From assembly GCA_025267735.1 (NCBI GenBank), contig CM046301.1:61709872-61773871 (forward strand): a stretch of 64,000 nt of DNA, read 5' to 3'. The position numbers and the translations under genes were made by a program. Under the pieces are notes generated by a model. The model was given only the letters and a program-made list of their open reading frames with translations. It had not been told where the DNA came from and did no database searches. Source of the DNA: Mactra quadrangularis (taxonomy: Eukaryota > Mollusca > Bivalvia > Venerida > Mactridae). This document shows positions 37,901 through 44,002 of this stretch, piece by piece (position 1 is the stretch's first letter; each line of letters opens with the position of its first letter).

Positions 37901-39346
37901 ATAATACCGCTGTTAAATTAGCTTGAACAACTTTGTCTAAAAATAGAAATTAAGAAATCAGAATGTGATTTACTGTGTTTTCATCTAGATGAAAGCTACG
38001 CATTGATTGGTCAAAACAAAGTTCATCTCGACGTGACCTTCCACAAAGAAAGTAGAATTCCTGTACAACGCTGTACAGGATATCTGTTTACGGAGATTGG
38101 TTCAATTCTAAAATAGGACCTACATATGAGACAATGTGTTGCACACTTTTTCAATGTCTGTAGTGCAAAGGTTAATGGTACTCGGTGGACAAATGTGTTT
38201 TACAATAGCTCATATTTCATATGCATTACAGCCCAACTTACTGTGCTCTTGGTATTTGTGTTATATATGGTATACTATATCCAAGGTATTAGAGAATTAA
38301 GATACCAACTTGAAGTTTTCTTATTAAGAAAGTTACACACAGCAGCTCTTGTTTCATTTTACATAAACCAATGTTGTCATCATTTAATTCTGTTGGGCTA
38401 ATGATTGATTTTTATAAAATTTCAAATTGTGTTCAATTATGTTTGTTTGTTTTAGTAGATTATTTTATACATAATTTGCTGATGTTCTGACTGCAGAATT
38501 TTTTTTCACGAAAATATCTTCCTACTTTTCTATCAGAGCTATTAAATCAATATCATGTGATAAGCATAATGTCTCAGTTGATCAATTTCATTGTTGTCGA
38601 CAAAAAATATCTTGATACAAATCATGTTCAGTTCCCTTAAAATACAATTATTTGCAAATGAATAAAAGTGAAACACCTTTACCAGGCTGGTAACCCGGGT
38701 CGATAGTGCAGTTGGTAGCACGCGGAGATTCGGAATCTCGTTCCCGAATGGGGTATGGATTCGAATCCCACCCGGGGAGGTTATACCCTTCCATGAAAAT
38801 TAGACTATAATGTCAATTTTCCTCCATTGATAAGATAATATGGAGAAGTTTCCGGCCTTATGGAAGGGTAGGTGAGTATTTGTTTTAGACAAGGGTCCAG
38901 GAAAGCTAGGTTAGGTGTGGTGGACGCCATAAAATGACCTAAAATGTGTTGCTTCCGTGTTAAATCCAAAATAAAATACATTGTAAATCGATTACCAGGC
39001 TGATGAAAACATGTGTTGTCTTATGGTGAGGCTCCATTTATGTTTTGTTGTGTTTGAGGTGTGTTTTTTCTTTATTTCAGTTGCTAATTATCAAACTTCT
39101 GTTGGTGATGCTGGAAATACCCTAGAACAAAATGGAAACTCAGGGTCAATTGTTACTAATGCTGAAAACCCCCTAGAACAAAATGGAAACTCAGGGTCAA
39201 TTGTTAATAATGCTGAAAACCCCCTAGAACAAAATGGAAACTCAGGGTCAATTGTTAATAATGCTGAAAACCCCCTACAACAAAACGGAAACTCAGGATC
39301 AAATGGCAATGAACAAGAACCAAAAGAAACAGATTCATTATTGTAA
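7940..39346 (+). CDS. Single-pass receptor-like protein: Cys-rich ectodomain, three EB modules, TM, CARD-like domain
   Basis: The coding exons join as 7940-7986, 8776-8969, 9730-10057, 10558-10643, 11254-11376, 12434-12571, 13634-13762, 16356-16385, 20555-20686, 22429-22503, 32674-32724, 33334-33387, 35488-35529, 36010-36155, 37398-37548 and 39081-39346. All introns are GT-AG and all phases match, giving 1,992 nt (663 residues plus stop, 5' end missing). In order the protein has: a cysteine-rich region with 18 Cys (two exons, loosely like TNF-receptor or growth-factor-receptor repeats); three EB-type modules spaced C-x5-C-x6-C-x4-C-x-C-x10-12-C; a transmembrane helix with a basic stop-transfer (YRKKIKK); an acidic linker; a helical CARD/death-fold-like domain; and four 17-residue repeats ending TDSLL. 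This suggests a cell-surface sensor or adaptor signalling through homotypic death-fold contacts. The ligand is unknown, and the function is inferred from architecture only. Confidence 0.85.
8270..8470 (+). repeat. Diverged fragment of MITE family M1
   Basis: It shares ACTTGTTTACTTTGTCC, CGTCCAATCACAG and ACTAGAAATAAAG-type blocks, in the same order, with the internal part of the M1 copies at 18886 and 37694. Both termini and the target duplication are lost. It is an older copy. Confidence 0.55.
8776..8969 (+). CDS. Receptor exon b (cysteine-rich, 7 Cys)
   Basis: The acceptor is TTTTTACAG and the donor GTGAGT; the exon runs phase 2 to phase 1. Key strings are CYNQCPKGSM, FGCNEEEVYHCRPD and NGCAKSIEC. 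The CxxCPxG pattern recalls TNF-receptor or GCC2/GCC3-like repeats, but the full cysteine spacing is not canonical. Confidence 0.85.
9095..9112. repeat. Poly-G homopolymer (~18 nt)
   Basis: A run of about 18 G in the intron after exon b. Its exact length is prone to sequencing error. Confidence 0.9.
9120..9250 (-). mobile_element. SINE family 1 fragment
   Basis: GTGGTCAGTCAACC followed by a GGCTTAATCTCTG...TTAGTTGCTAACTAGTTAA block matches the 3' part of the better-preserved SINE at 51137-51445. The tRNA-like head is absent. Confidence 0.5.
9730..10057 (+). CDS. Receptor exon c (cysteine-rich, 11 Cys)
   Basis: This 328 nt exon, phase 1 to 2, starts after TATTTTTAG and ends at AAG|GTATTT. 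Strings include LECISCREDYF, CKHEYILCDSG, VKCSCNTKDF and CKYVECPEGSTG, with one sequon (ENMTNC). It continues the ectodomain of exon b. Confidence 0.85.
10095..10350 (-). mobile_element. SINE family 1, diverged copy
   Basis: It shares GGAAAGGCTATATCTCTGG, TTAACCAGTTAA, CTAACAGCTGCCC, GTAGGAGGGAGAA and an AAACCCATGAC block (degraded B box) in the order seen at 51137-51445. It lies in the intron between exons c and d. Confidence 0.6.
10558..10643 (+). CDS. Receptor exon d (Pro/Thr-rich linker)
   Basis: This 86 nt exon, phase 2 to 1, encodes RDSPVIPPQPTTKEISHSVT followed by ADIVPVIIA. It is a cysteine-free hinge between the cysteine-rich part and the EB modules, likely O-glycosylated (inference). 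Confidence 0.8.
11254..11376 (+). CDS. Receptor exon e (EB module 1)
   Basis: A phase 1-1 exon. Cysteine pattern: SC-DTATE-C-LEENAL-C-IKNR-C-S-C-PNTMYRSDQN-C. The ATEC...C...CxC spacing is that of the EB module (Pfam EB type). The donor is T|GTAAGT. Confidence 0.85.
11520..12433. other. Intron, no recognised element
   Basis: AT-rich intronic DNA between EB exons e and f. Nothing beyond simple AT-rich sequence could be supported. Confidence 0.5.
12434..12571 (+). CDS. Receptor exon f (EB module 2)
   Basis: A phase 1-1 exon. Cysteine pattern: TC-IETKQ-C-LVVDSV-C-LETR-C-V-C-QDEYRYDKIKNS-C, nearly the same spacing as exons e and g. There is one sequon (FNGT). The acceptor is TATATAG and the donor T|GTGAGT. 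Confidence 0.85.
12611..12745. repeat. Two-copy tandem repeat (~73 bp)
   Basis: TCACAAGTCACGGTGTACTG... and TCACAAGTCAGAGTGTTCTG... each continue into CTGAGCTGTTATGGT. They lie directly downstream of exon f. Confidence 0.75.
13037..13345. repeat. 65 bp minisatellite, ~4.7 copies
   Basis: Units start at 13037, 13102, 13167, 13232 and 13297 with GATTCTCTAAAGGAA or a variant, followed by CTACATGCCTTCTTTGA. It is intronic, between EB exons f and g. Confidence 0.9.
13634..13762 (+). CDS. Receptor exon g (EB module 3)
   Basis: A phase 1-1 exon. Cysteine pattern: TC-TVTTQ-C-STFRSE-C-YEKT-C-M-C-IGEFPLYDKQSNE-C. It completes a run of three homologous, phase-symmetric modules. Confidence 0.85.
14009..15279. 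mobile_element. Pogo/Tc1-like non-autonomous transposon
   Basis: A 1,271 bp element with TIRs CAGTCCATTCGCGTTCGCTC (left) and its inverse CAGTCCATTCGCGTTCGTTC (right), 19 of 20 matching, flanked by TA (14007-14008, 15280-15281). The CAGT start and TA target fit the Tc1/mariner superfamily, particularly pogo-like ends. Additional TCGCTCG/ACTCGAG motifs recur subterminally. No transposase ORF is visible, and an M2 MITE is nested at 14851-15138. Confidence 0.85.
14851..15138. mobile_element. MITE family M2, copy 1 (nested)
   Basis: This 288 bp element has inverted ends ATTCGGAACAACCTCGGCGA / CTCTGCGA-type and is flanked by a perfect 11 bp direct repeat, GAGACGACGCC (14840-14850, 15139-15149). 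It sits inside the pogo-like element. A 9-11 bp duplication is typical of Mutator-like elements. Confidence 0.9.
15291..15710 (+). mobile_element. SINE family 2, copy 1
   Basis: The tRNA-like head is GGTCTGTAGCACAATTGGTA (A box) and ATGTTCAAATCCTGAC (B box). The body, GAAGGTTATACCCTT... and TGTCAATTTTCCTCCATTA, is shared with 38696-38980. This copy has extra internal sequence. It abuts the right end of the pogo-like element. Confidence 0.75.
16356..16385 (+). CDS. Receptor exon h (30 nt micro-exon, juxtamembrane)
   Basis: It encodes DSELTKLEII and is phase 1-1, lying between TATATTTCAG and GTAAGT. Its small size lowers certainty, but the phase fits exactly between the EB exons and the transmembrane exon. 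Confidence 0.6.
17570..17940. mobile_element. MITE family M2, copy 2
   Basis: A 371 bp element. The termini ATTCGGAACTACCTCGGCGA and the inverse of ATTCGGAACGACCTCGGCGA extend about 50 bp into TACACCTCGGATATCA. The flanking direct repeat is TTGTTGTCG (9 of 11 bp: ATTGTTGTCGC versus GTTGTTGTCGA). Confidence 0.85.
18015..18275. repeat. Small dispersed TIR repeat, copy 1
   Basis: It shares TAGAAAATATTGAATTGTAA, CAGAAAAGAT and TTTACTTGTGGTGGCAGTG with 61165-61425. The ends form an imperfect inverted repeat (ACTCCTCGCAGTG / CGCTGCGGGGAGT). It is probably a MITE; no clean target duplication was found. Confidence 0.7.
18886..19261 (+). mobile_element. MITE family M1, copy B
   Basis: This 376 bp element begins CAATCTTGATTAAAACCCG and ends GTTTACGGAGATTG. 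It is flanked by the perfect 9 bp repeat CTAGATAAG (18877-18885, 19262-19270) and nested in the 3.3 kb TIR element. Confidence 0.92.
20555..20686 (+). CDS. Receptor exon i (transmembrane segment)
   Basis: A 132 nt, phase 1-1 exon. It encodes LIAVGLVIFLLLCVLGVLCV, a ~20-residue hydrophobic helix, then IYRKKIKKFSCC. The basic Lys/Arg run and adjacent cysteines mark the cytoplasmic face and possible palmitoylation (inference). This sets the topology: EB modules outside, CARD-like domain inside. Confidence 0.9.
20729..21060 (+). mobile_element. SINE family 1, diverged copy
   Basis: It has a TTAGCTCAGCCAATTGCTAG A-box-like head and a GTTGGGGGTTCAG B-box remnant. Downstream come CCAACCAACTTCTG and GTCAGTTGTCAATCACTGA blocks resembling the SINE body. 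Confidence 0.5.
21599..22075 (+). mobile_element. HINE/Helentron-like element H1
   Basis: It starts after a T run with AGCTCGACTATTCGGGGAAT. The core holds about two ~165 bp tandem units (CTTTTATACTTAGAAA..., CATTTTATCTTTGCAACTAC). The 5' end motif reappears inverted near the 3' end (CGGAATAGTCGAG, 22040-22052), followed by a GTCCGTGGAC hairpin and the terminus GCTCTTG. This asymmetric layout matches non-autonomous Helentrons. Confidence 0.7.
22429..22503 (+). CDS. Receptor exon j (acidic cytoplasmic module)
   Basis: A 75 nt, phase 1-1 exon encoding DENELEPLNGVGETPTFPQG then IPDGE. The EPL...PxxG pattern resembles exon l (AEPLRDDANGLPYG), and its downstream intron resembles that after exon k, supporting exon duplication. 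Confidence 0.75.
22517..22590. repeat. 26 bp stem inverted repeat beside the exon j donor
   Basis: The arms are 22517-22542 and 22565-22590 (GAGGGTTGC, T or C, TGCAAGACTG, TAGTAA) with one mismatch, 13 nt after the splice donor. A decayed copy follows exon k at the same offset (32738 onward). It could fold in the pre-mRNA next to the 5' splice site. Confidence 0.85.
24145..25194 (+). pseudogene. LINE ORF1 (gag-like, CCHC knuckles), with stops
   Basis: From ATG 24145 (MDPLTSSKKRKSDES) the frame meets a TAA near 24300 and a TAG near 24335, then stays open to 25194. The C-terminal half has three zinc-knuckle-like motifs: CYKCFKYGHHETKC, CRKCSTSHAGPLENC and CLNYGGNHFANSRSC. The third has Tyr where the second Cys is expected. 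It then has a Ser/Thr-rich tail. In the family this protein binds element RNA. Confidence 0.85.
25400..30847 (+). pseudogene. LINE ORF2: endonuclease, RT, RNase H; broken
   Basis: It starts MNQTILQWNCRGL. Endonuclease motifs: LQETFL, LGDFNAHNPIWGS, GSDHFP. A frameshift near 26150 moves the reading into another frame (KSWKSYVSKI, then AAGPDEIYYQ). RT motifs: PKPGKDNTDPLNYRPISL, SIFFDLEKAYDTTW, GVPQGSIL, and LYVDDF at 27175-27192. H3 then interrupts at 27194-29219. The frame resumes as ICYRSKN, then thumb, then RNase H with SDGSKDG, TAEVKA, FSDSLS and EKVDILAKE carrying the four acidic residues, and ends at 30847. It cannot make a full-length enzyme. Confidence 0.9.
27194..29219 (+). mobile_element. 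HINE/Helentron-like element H3 inside the LINE RT
   Basis: The 5' end TATCCCCCGCCGA reappears inverted as TCGGCGGGGGATA at 29187-29199. It is followed by an AATTCAACGAATT hairpin and the end TTTGCTTG, next to T. The core is a (GTCC)n stretch plus about ten ~168 bp units, each with CTCTGCAACTACTGGCTGG. Removing it between T and T restores the RT frame (DDFL-ICYR) with no target duplication, as expected for Helentron insertion. Confidence 0.85.
31321..31442 (+). repeat. Captured LINE ORF2 fragment in the H2 array
   Basis: About 120 bp encoding NLQPEDIKLPSSDFKCSIN is ~90% identical by eye to the post-RNase H part of the adjacent LINE (30450-30580). It carries differences, so it is a separate copy, sitting between two H2 tandem units. 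Confidence 0.85.
31587..31843 (+). mobile_element. HINE/Helentron-like element H4 (short)
   Basis: The 5' end is ATACCCCCGCTTCG; the inverted motif GGCGGGGGTATCA lies near the 3' end; then a GTGAGC-ATTA-GCTCAC hairpin and the terminus TTTACTTG before T. It inserted in an H2 unit. It is ~257 bp with (GTCC)n but no tandem core, close to a minimal form of the family. Confidence 0.8.
32674..32724 (+). CDS. Receptor exon k (acidic module)
   Basis: A 51 nt, phase 1-1 exon encoding GEDDETSTSLQDIENEQ. Its donor is followed by the same sequence as exon j (GTACTTGTACATTGAGGGTT), showing duplication of exon and flanking intron. Confidence 0.75.
33334..33387 (+). CDS. Receptor exon l (acidic module)
   Basis: A 54 nt, phase 1-1 exon encoding GRQPEAEPLRDDANGLPY. 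Flanking introns resemble those of exon k (shared ATCTACAG and AGTATCACTGCT blocks), consistent with a third duplicate. Confidence 0.75.
33657..34503 (+). mobile_element. HINE/Helentron-like element H5, 3' truncated
   Basis: The 5' end AGCTCAACTATTCAGAGAAT is homologous to H1. It is followed by about four ~165-175 bp units with ACTTAGAAATTTCTTGGTTA and GCAACATTTT. The inverted subterminal motif and CTTG end are missing; the sequence passes straight into the Penelope-like remnant. Confidence 0.7.
34504..35230 (-). mobile_element. Penelope-like element remnant (GIY-YIG endonuclease)
   Basis: The minus strand encodes PLVAFRRDRNLNDSLVHGKT, a CKDGCRLC cysteine motif, NITCRVRNIVYVILCTRC and QSPVYVGETEKELGTRM, ending AEGVWIEKL. 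This is the zinc linker plus GIY-YIG-type endonuclease found C-terminal to the RT of Penelope-like elements. One frameshift (34940-35000) and a TAA stop (near 34835) break it. The RT part is missing. The 3' flank has ACGTC/GACGT-rich sequence. Confidence 0.85.
35488..35529 (+). CDS. Receptor exon m (charged linker)
   Basis: A 42 nt, phase 1-1 exon encoding DVKDMERNKEFLKN, between TTTCCCTTACAG and GTAAGT. It leads into the CARD-like domain. Confidence 0.75.
36010..36155 (+). CDS. Receptor exon n (CARD-like domain, first half)
   Basis: A 146 nt exon, phase 1 to 0. It encodes NPDKRVQILFQVRKRMLTDL then LHNSFILIWSEKYTDDW and TEVEMHLIREIT. The amphipathic helix pattern, then a polar turn and a TEVEMxxIREIT helix, resemble CARD helices 1-3. 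Confidence 0.8.
36935..37215 (+). mobile_element. SINE family 1, diverged copy
   Basis: It has a CCACTAGCTCAGTTGGTAAC A-box head, a degraded B box (GTTTATTCCTGATC), GAGCTTGGTCATGAAAT, a CTCCCTCCTACCACTGATTT block and CCAGAGATTTAGCCTTG. It matches the 51137-51445 copy in reverse. Confidence 0.7.
37398..37548 (+). CDS. Receptor exon o (CARD-like domain, second half)
   Basis: A 151 nt exon, phase 0 to 1. It encodes EMQSSNKLSSEINAKILELA, then QKTGVEGYYKFKSCLEGELL and ETLDEAEKKI. The LELAQKTGxxGYYKFKSCLE stretch matches the helix 4-5 signature of CARDs (LLxxLxxxGxxAFxxFxxAL). A death domain or DED is the alternative. Confidence 0.8.
37694..38099 (+). mobile_element. MITE family M1, copy C
   Basis: A 406 bp element, CAATCTGATTAAAACCCG to GTTTACGGAGATTG, flanked by the perfect 9 bp repeat GTTCAATTC (37685-37693, 38100-38108). 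It lies in the last intron of the receptor gene. Confidence 0.92.
38696..38980 (+). mobile_element. SINE family 2, copy 2 (well-preserved tRNA head)
   Basis: CGGGTCGATAGTGCAGTTGG, TAGCACGC and GGATTCGAATCCCACCCGG form A and B boxes of a tRNA-like promoter. The body is shared with 15291-15710 (GAGGTTATACCCTTCCATGA, TGTCAATTTTCCTCCATT). It is a SINE rather than a functional tRNA gene because the family body follows directly. Confidence 0.8.
39081..39346 (+). CDS. Receptor terminal exon p (17-residue repeats, stop)
   Basis: It starts after TTTATTTCAG, enters in phase 1 and ends at TAA (39344-39346). It encodes four near-identical copies of a 17-residue repeat (NAENPLEQNGNSGSIVN), 51 bp each at DNA level, then NEQEPKETDSLL. 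The terminal SLL might bind PDZ-type partners (weak inference). Little nucleotide divergence indicates recent expansion. Confidence 0.85.
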
Positions 39347-39475
39347 GGTCCAAAGTCTATGTGAGAAGATACAGCAGTATAATTCTACTTAATCTTTGTA
39401 TATCTTTTAATTACATTTATGAAAGTTCTGATAATGTTCTTGACAATTTGCCAGTGCCTTTGAATATAAAACTAT

Positions 39476-39481
39476 AATAAA
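39476..39481 (+). terminator. Candidate polyadenylation signal, receptor gene
   Basis: AATAAA lies 130 nt after the stop. Further AATAAA hexamers lie at 39839 and 41331, so 3'-UTR length is undetermined. Confidence 0.4.
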
Positions 39482-42215
39482 AAGAATTATAAGTTACTAG
39501 TATTTCAAGATATATAAGATATAATTAAAAATTAAAATAATGATAAGATATAACTGTTTATACCTGTATAAGTTTCAAAATGAATGAATAATTCAGTTTT
39601 ATGCTGAACTGTGTTAGTTGATGTAAATTTTAAGCATTATGATATATTACATTAATGTGATGTTATTTAAACATAGTACATAAAATATGAGTGAAATAGA
39701 ATAGTTGTCAATTTCGATGTTAGATTATCATTGTTTTCCTGGTCACTCAAACTGATAATATGAATGCACTGCCTTTTCCTTTGGGCATATTTTTGTGTAC
39801 TAAATATTCTTGTTTTTATAAGTTATATATCAGATATAAATAAATCAAGTCATGCTATACCTTGCTATTTTAATATGGAAGCCTGCTAGACTTTCTGTCT
39901 TAAATCTAACTGATGAAGGCTGGGTTTATTTCTTCAAAATACCTTACAGTTAGCAATTAAACACTTCCAGTACTATTTGAATACCAGACTAGTCTTATGT
40001 TACTCTTTACATTGAACAATATTTTAATACAGTAAAGGCATACAGTATTATATGGAATAGTTCCAAGGGCTTGACATGAATTGCTATAGTAGATTGCATG
40101 GTTGAAGTGGCTCCTTCTCTCTTTTATTTGGATCTCGGTGATAAGAAGGAGATTATGGTCAAAATAATATTTGTTCAGTATTACTATACTTATCTAGTAT
40201 AATTTTAAATTTTATATATAAATTCATCCAAGCTGAGTAAGTGATAACATAATATGTGTTGTTGTTTTTTGTCGATTTTGGTAGCTTTGATTTTATAGTA
40301 CATGTATATTGTTCATCTGTTATACAATTGTTGATTGTTTGCATGTAACACATTACACCACGATGCTTTCATTAGAATAAGTAAATCAAATTTATTATAG
40401 AGATATTTAAGTTGTTACTTTGTATAAAACTAGGTTGTTTTTATGTTTAACATCATATTTGATATAATGTAAATATATACTATTTCTATTATGATGATGA
40501 TTATTATTATTATTATGTCATTGATAGAAAATTGTGTTTCGATGTATCGAAAGGCAAGTAACGGTGATATATCAAGTCAGACAAAAAGTGCAATGGAAGC
40601 CTCTAAAACTTCAGTGTATATAAACTTATTAACGTCCTCATGGTGTTATTCATGATGTTTAAGGCTGTTTCAAATATAGAACAAGCTGTATTTTCTTGTT
40701 TTAAATACATAACAGAAAACATGAAAACTCATAAATATATAAAAAGTCCTATAGTTAATAGTTTATAAAATGCTTGATTGTATTGATATTCGAAATTACG
40801 AATATGATTGATCATATGTATCATGTTTAGGTGAATTTAGTTTTAGCATTAGTAGTTTGTCTCTGATTTTCACCAGAGGAATCAACGGGTTGTGAATTTG
40901 ATTCATGTAAATTAAACAACAAGGTATCAGTTGCATTCATTCATTATTATGTTGTTTCTAGCATAAACTGATAAACATTCACTGAAAAACACTCAATGAA
41001 AAACACCTGAGCAAATTCCAAAATTGACATTAATTAGTTTATCTACATTTGATTCAAACTTTGTTACGTGAATATTAAGCTTTAACTGGTAGGGACATGA
41101 CCATTTTTGTCTGGATATTACAAATATATATTTTACTTTACTAAAACCAAGTGTAAGTAAAATTATATTGTAATTGTATGTATGTGATGATGTGAATGTT
41201 ATGTATATATAATGCAATAATATTTATGTTTACATGTATGTATAGAATATATAAATTTTTGTATTAAAATACGTTTAGAAACATTAATTGTGACCATGTA
41301 ATCAAATTTATGTATTATATACTTGTCTTAAATAAATTATCTGTTCTGTTCTGTTAAAAATGTGCTATTTCACAATACGCCTTTTCATTAATTATTGACT
41401 GACAGAAATTCAACCTAGAAGAATTATTGTCTTTGACATTGCCATTCCGAAATATTTCTTTGAATTCCAATTACTATGGCAAAGCTTGGCAAGGCAAAAA
41501 TATGCAACTTTTTGAAGCCTAAATTTGCATTTCATTCAGTTATTTTTACAAAATGAGGTCTGAAGTTATTTATATTCTCCAAAGTGAGATCTGAAGTAAT
41601 ACTTTTCAGAGACTAAAATGTTATTCTGTCACCATTTTGTGCAATTATTGAATCAACATCCCTTAAGTGATAAGTGATGTTTATTAAATCCAGTAAAAAA
41701 ACTAACTTTATGTCCTGTGGCATCTATTTTAAAAGAGGTAAAACATGTTGAAATGTTGAATTGACCAGTGAGGAGTAATCTTGTATATATACTTGCAATT
41801 TTGTAAACATTCTCGTTTCCAGTGCCTAGTAAGATTCTCGATACTAGATCGAGAATCTTGATAACCTCGGGTAATAGAATGTCATTACACATGATCAAAT
41901 TTTATCGAAATTTTATTTGTTTAACTTCTTATACATGTACTTTTAGAGCACTTAATATTTTAATTTGTACAGCTTGTAGTTTGTAACTTATAATTTTATA
42001 ATGAATCTATGCATGTATTTATACTCAAGTGTTTTATAGATGTGAAAATGATATAGTCATTATACCTACATTAATTGAATATATAGAATACTTTCTTACA
42101 ATCATGTCTTCCTAAAAAGCTCAAGTCATAAATTGGTGCTTCATGTTTTCATATCATGTGTTCATCTTTGTATATGTGCCATATTACTTAAACATTAGTG
42201 TATAATATTGTAAAA
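39482..42215. other. 3' UTR / intergenic, AT-rich
   Basis: No gene is supported. It includes an (ATT/ATG)n microsatellite at about 40490-40515 and a perfect hairpin at 41831-41859. Confidence 0.5.
41831..41859. repeat. Perfect 12 bp hairpin
   Basis: AAGATTCTCGAT, loop ACTAG, ATCGAGAATCTT. It has no flanking element signature. Confidence 0.6.
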
Positions 42216-42340
42216 TTTTATTCAACTGTCAGTTAACTCTGCTGATATACCTCAGTATTTCTGTTTTTATGATCCATAAAGATATATTTAAATCAGCAGA
42301 GTTAATGACTGTATGCGTCATTGACAGTTGAATAAAAAAT
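42216..42340. repeat. Short foldback (MITE-like)
   Basis: TTTTATTCAACTGTCA plus AACTCTGCTGAT on the left pair with ATCAGCAGAGTT and TGACAGTTGAATAAAA on the right, about 125 bp overall, with one unpaired insert on the right arm. Confidence 0.65.
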
Positions 42341-42769
42341 TAAACAATGAATGCACTTAAAATAGATTAATTTAAGCATAATTAGACCTGTCCTTGTTTC
42401 GCTTGATCTAACTACATTGATCTCATTGGTTGATGGTAAACATGGCTGACTAGACCAGACACAAGAAATGTGGTTGGAGGTTTAACAAATAAATTTGCAA
42501 GATATACCAAATGAACAGTCAAGTTTTTTATATCAGCAGATAGTGTTTATTATGGACAATATTGTGATGGTATTATAGCTTGATAAAACTTTATTCTTGA
42601 AATGAAACTAACATTTAAACCTTGATGTGTATTGAAATATTGATATCTATTGTGTAAAGCCATACTAACCATCGTCCAGTGGTCAGCCAAGCGTATCTTA
42701 CTTGTATTGATAAACACTGAATACAGATAGTGTTAAATATTTTTTCTACGGAAGGGCGTTAGTGACACT

Positions 42770-44002
42770 ATGGGGAATGATTTGAATGACTACAGAGCAA
42801 GGGTAGGATTATTTGCATTAGGTTTAAAACCACACCATCGAAGGATGAAACATGGCAAATACCAAGGATATTGCCACGGGACAGATATACATTTACGTGC
42901 ATTGGCTATAAATATATATGCACTATTTCTATTACTTATATTCTACACAATGGTTGCAGGACGTCATTATGCTGAAAATAACTTGGCAGTAAATGAATTC
43001 TACACTTGTGACTGGTCAACTTCATCAACGCATCAGACAATAACCAACATTGTATGCTCAAAATATGGTGTAATATACTCGACATATATCATTAGATTAG
43101 TGAGATTATCAGGAGATGTTGAACTTAACCCGGGACCTACTTCTGGAATATCAGATGAAAATACTGAAAGAATTCTAAATGCTATAAAACAAAATAATGA
43201 CAGCATCAAAGATGTGAAATGTGAAATTATAAGTTTGAAGGATGAAATGTGTCAAATAAGAAATGAGATGACATCTATTAGAGATTCTGTAAGGAAGGTT
43301 GAATTTGCACAGAGATGTATGACAGATAGAGTAGGGACATTAGAAAATAAGATTGAAGAGACTGAATTTGATCAAGATGTTTTAAAAGGTGATATTGCGT
43401 CATTATCTATTAACTATGAAAATGTAGAGTCACGTTTAAATTCATTAGAACAAGGCATCGAGAGGAATGAATCAGACAAGATTAGAAACTCACTTAGAAT
43501 TTTTGGACTGAATGAAAGTGAAACAAACGAAAGTGAAAGTATTCTGAAATCTTTGATTAAATCTGAAGTACTTAATGTAGCTTATGATAGCACTGCTTCT
43601 GAAGATATGATTATCTCTGCGAGACGGGTAGGGGAAAAATCCAAAGATACAACACGGATGATAATCGCTAAATTTAGAGACAGTAATGACAAATTTGGAT
43701 TATTTCGACATAGAGACAACTTAAGAGCAAGGGGTATAAGAATATCCAACGATCTGACATTTTCACAGCGTCAACGCCTGAAGAAAGTTAAACAGAGAGG
43801 GTTAACAGGATATTTCAAAAATGGTGAACTTTGTACTCTTGAAAAACATTCAGGTGAAGAACACATCAACACCCGAATCTTTAAACGAGCAATTCGTCCA
43901 TCCTCTAGACAGGATTCAGACACTACTATTGCCATGGATACTATTGATCAATCTCATGACATTAACAGTGATTCAAGTAGTACTGTTACTATTGTTGACT
44001 AG
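42770..44002 (+). CDS. LINE ORF1 with 2A peptide, coiled coil and RRM-like domain
   Basis: A 410-residue ORF, ATG 42770 to TAG 44000-44002. Residues 43-62 are strongly hydrophobic (LRALAINIYALFLLLIFYT). Residues 114-123 read SGDVELNPGP-like; DVELNPGP lies at 43115-43138 and is the canonical 2A/CHYSEL motif that makes ribosomes skip the Gly-Pro bond. The product would split into a ~122-residue hydrophobic leader and a ~288-residue protein. After 2A come a coiled coil (about 130-225), then LRIFGL...ARRVG...MIIAKFRD, resembling an L1-ORF1-type RRM, then a basic region (RQRLKKVKQRG). In the family this part is an RNA-binding chaperone. 2A sequences are known in some APE-type LINEs. Confidence 0.9.
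   Translation: MGNDLNDYRARVGLFALGLKPHHRRMKHGKYQGYCHGTDIHLRALAINIYALFLLLIFYTMVAGRHYAENNLAVNEFYTCDWSTSSTHQTITNIVCSKYGVIYSTYIIRLVRLSGDVELNPGPTSGISDENTERILNAIKQNNDSIKDVKCEIISLKDEMCQIRNEMTSIRDSVRKVEFAQRCMTDRVGTLENKIEETEFDQDVLKGDIASLSINYENVESRLNSLEQGIERNESDKIRNSLRIFGLNESETNESESILKSLIKSEVLNVAYDSTASEDMIISARRVGEKSKDTTRMIIAKFRDSNDKFGLFRHRDNLRARGIRISNDLTFSQRQRLKKVKQRGLTGYFKNGELCTLEKHSGEEHINTRIFKRAIRPSSRQDSDTTIAMDTIDQSHDINSDSSSTVTIVD

Noticed and set aside
38696..38775. tRNA gene
   Set aside because: A and B boxes are present, but the sequence continues into a body shared with 15291-15710, so it is a SINE head.
39091..39309. Minus-strand ORF with repeated DPEFPFCSRGFSALLTI
   Set aside because: It is the mirror of the 51 bp coding repeats of the receptor terminal exon. 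The plus strand has splice phase, stop and continuity with the gene.
43115..43138. Viral origin for the 2A motif
   Set aside because: The surrounding frame is a LINE ORF1 with coiled coil and RRM-like domain, followed by AP endonuclease and RT. 2A motifs are known in LINEs, so no virus is needed.
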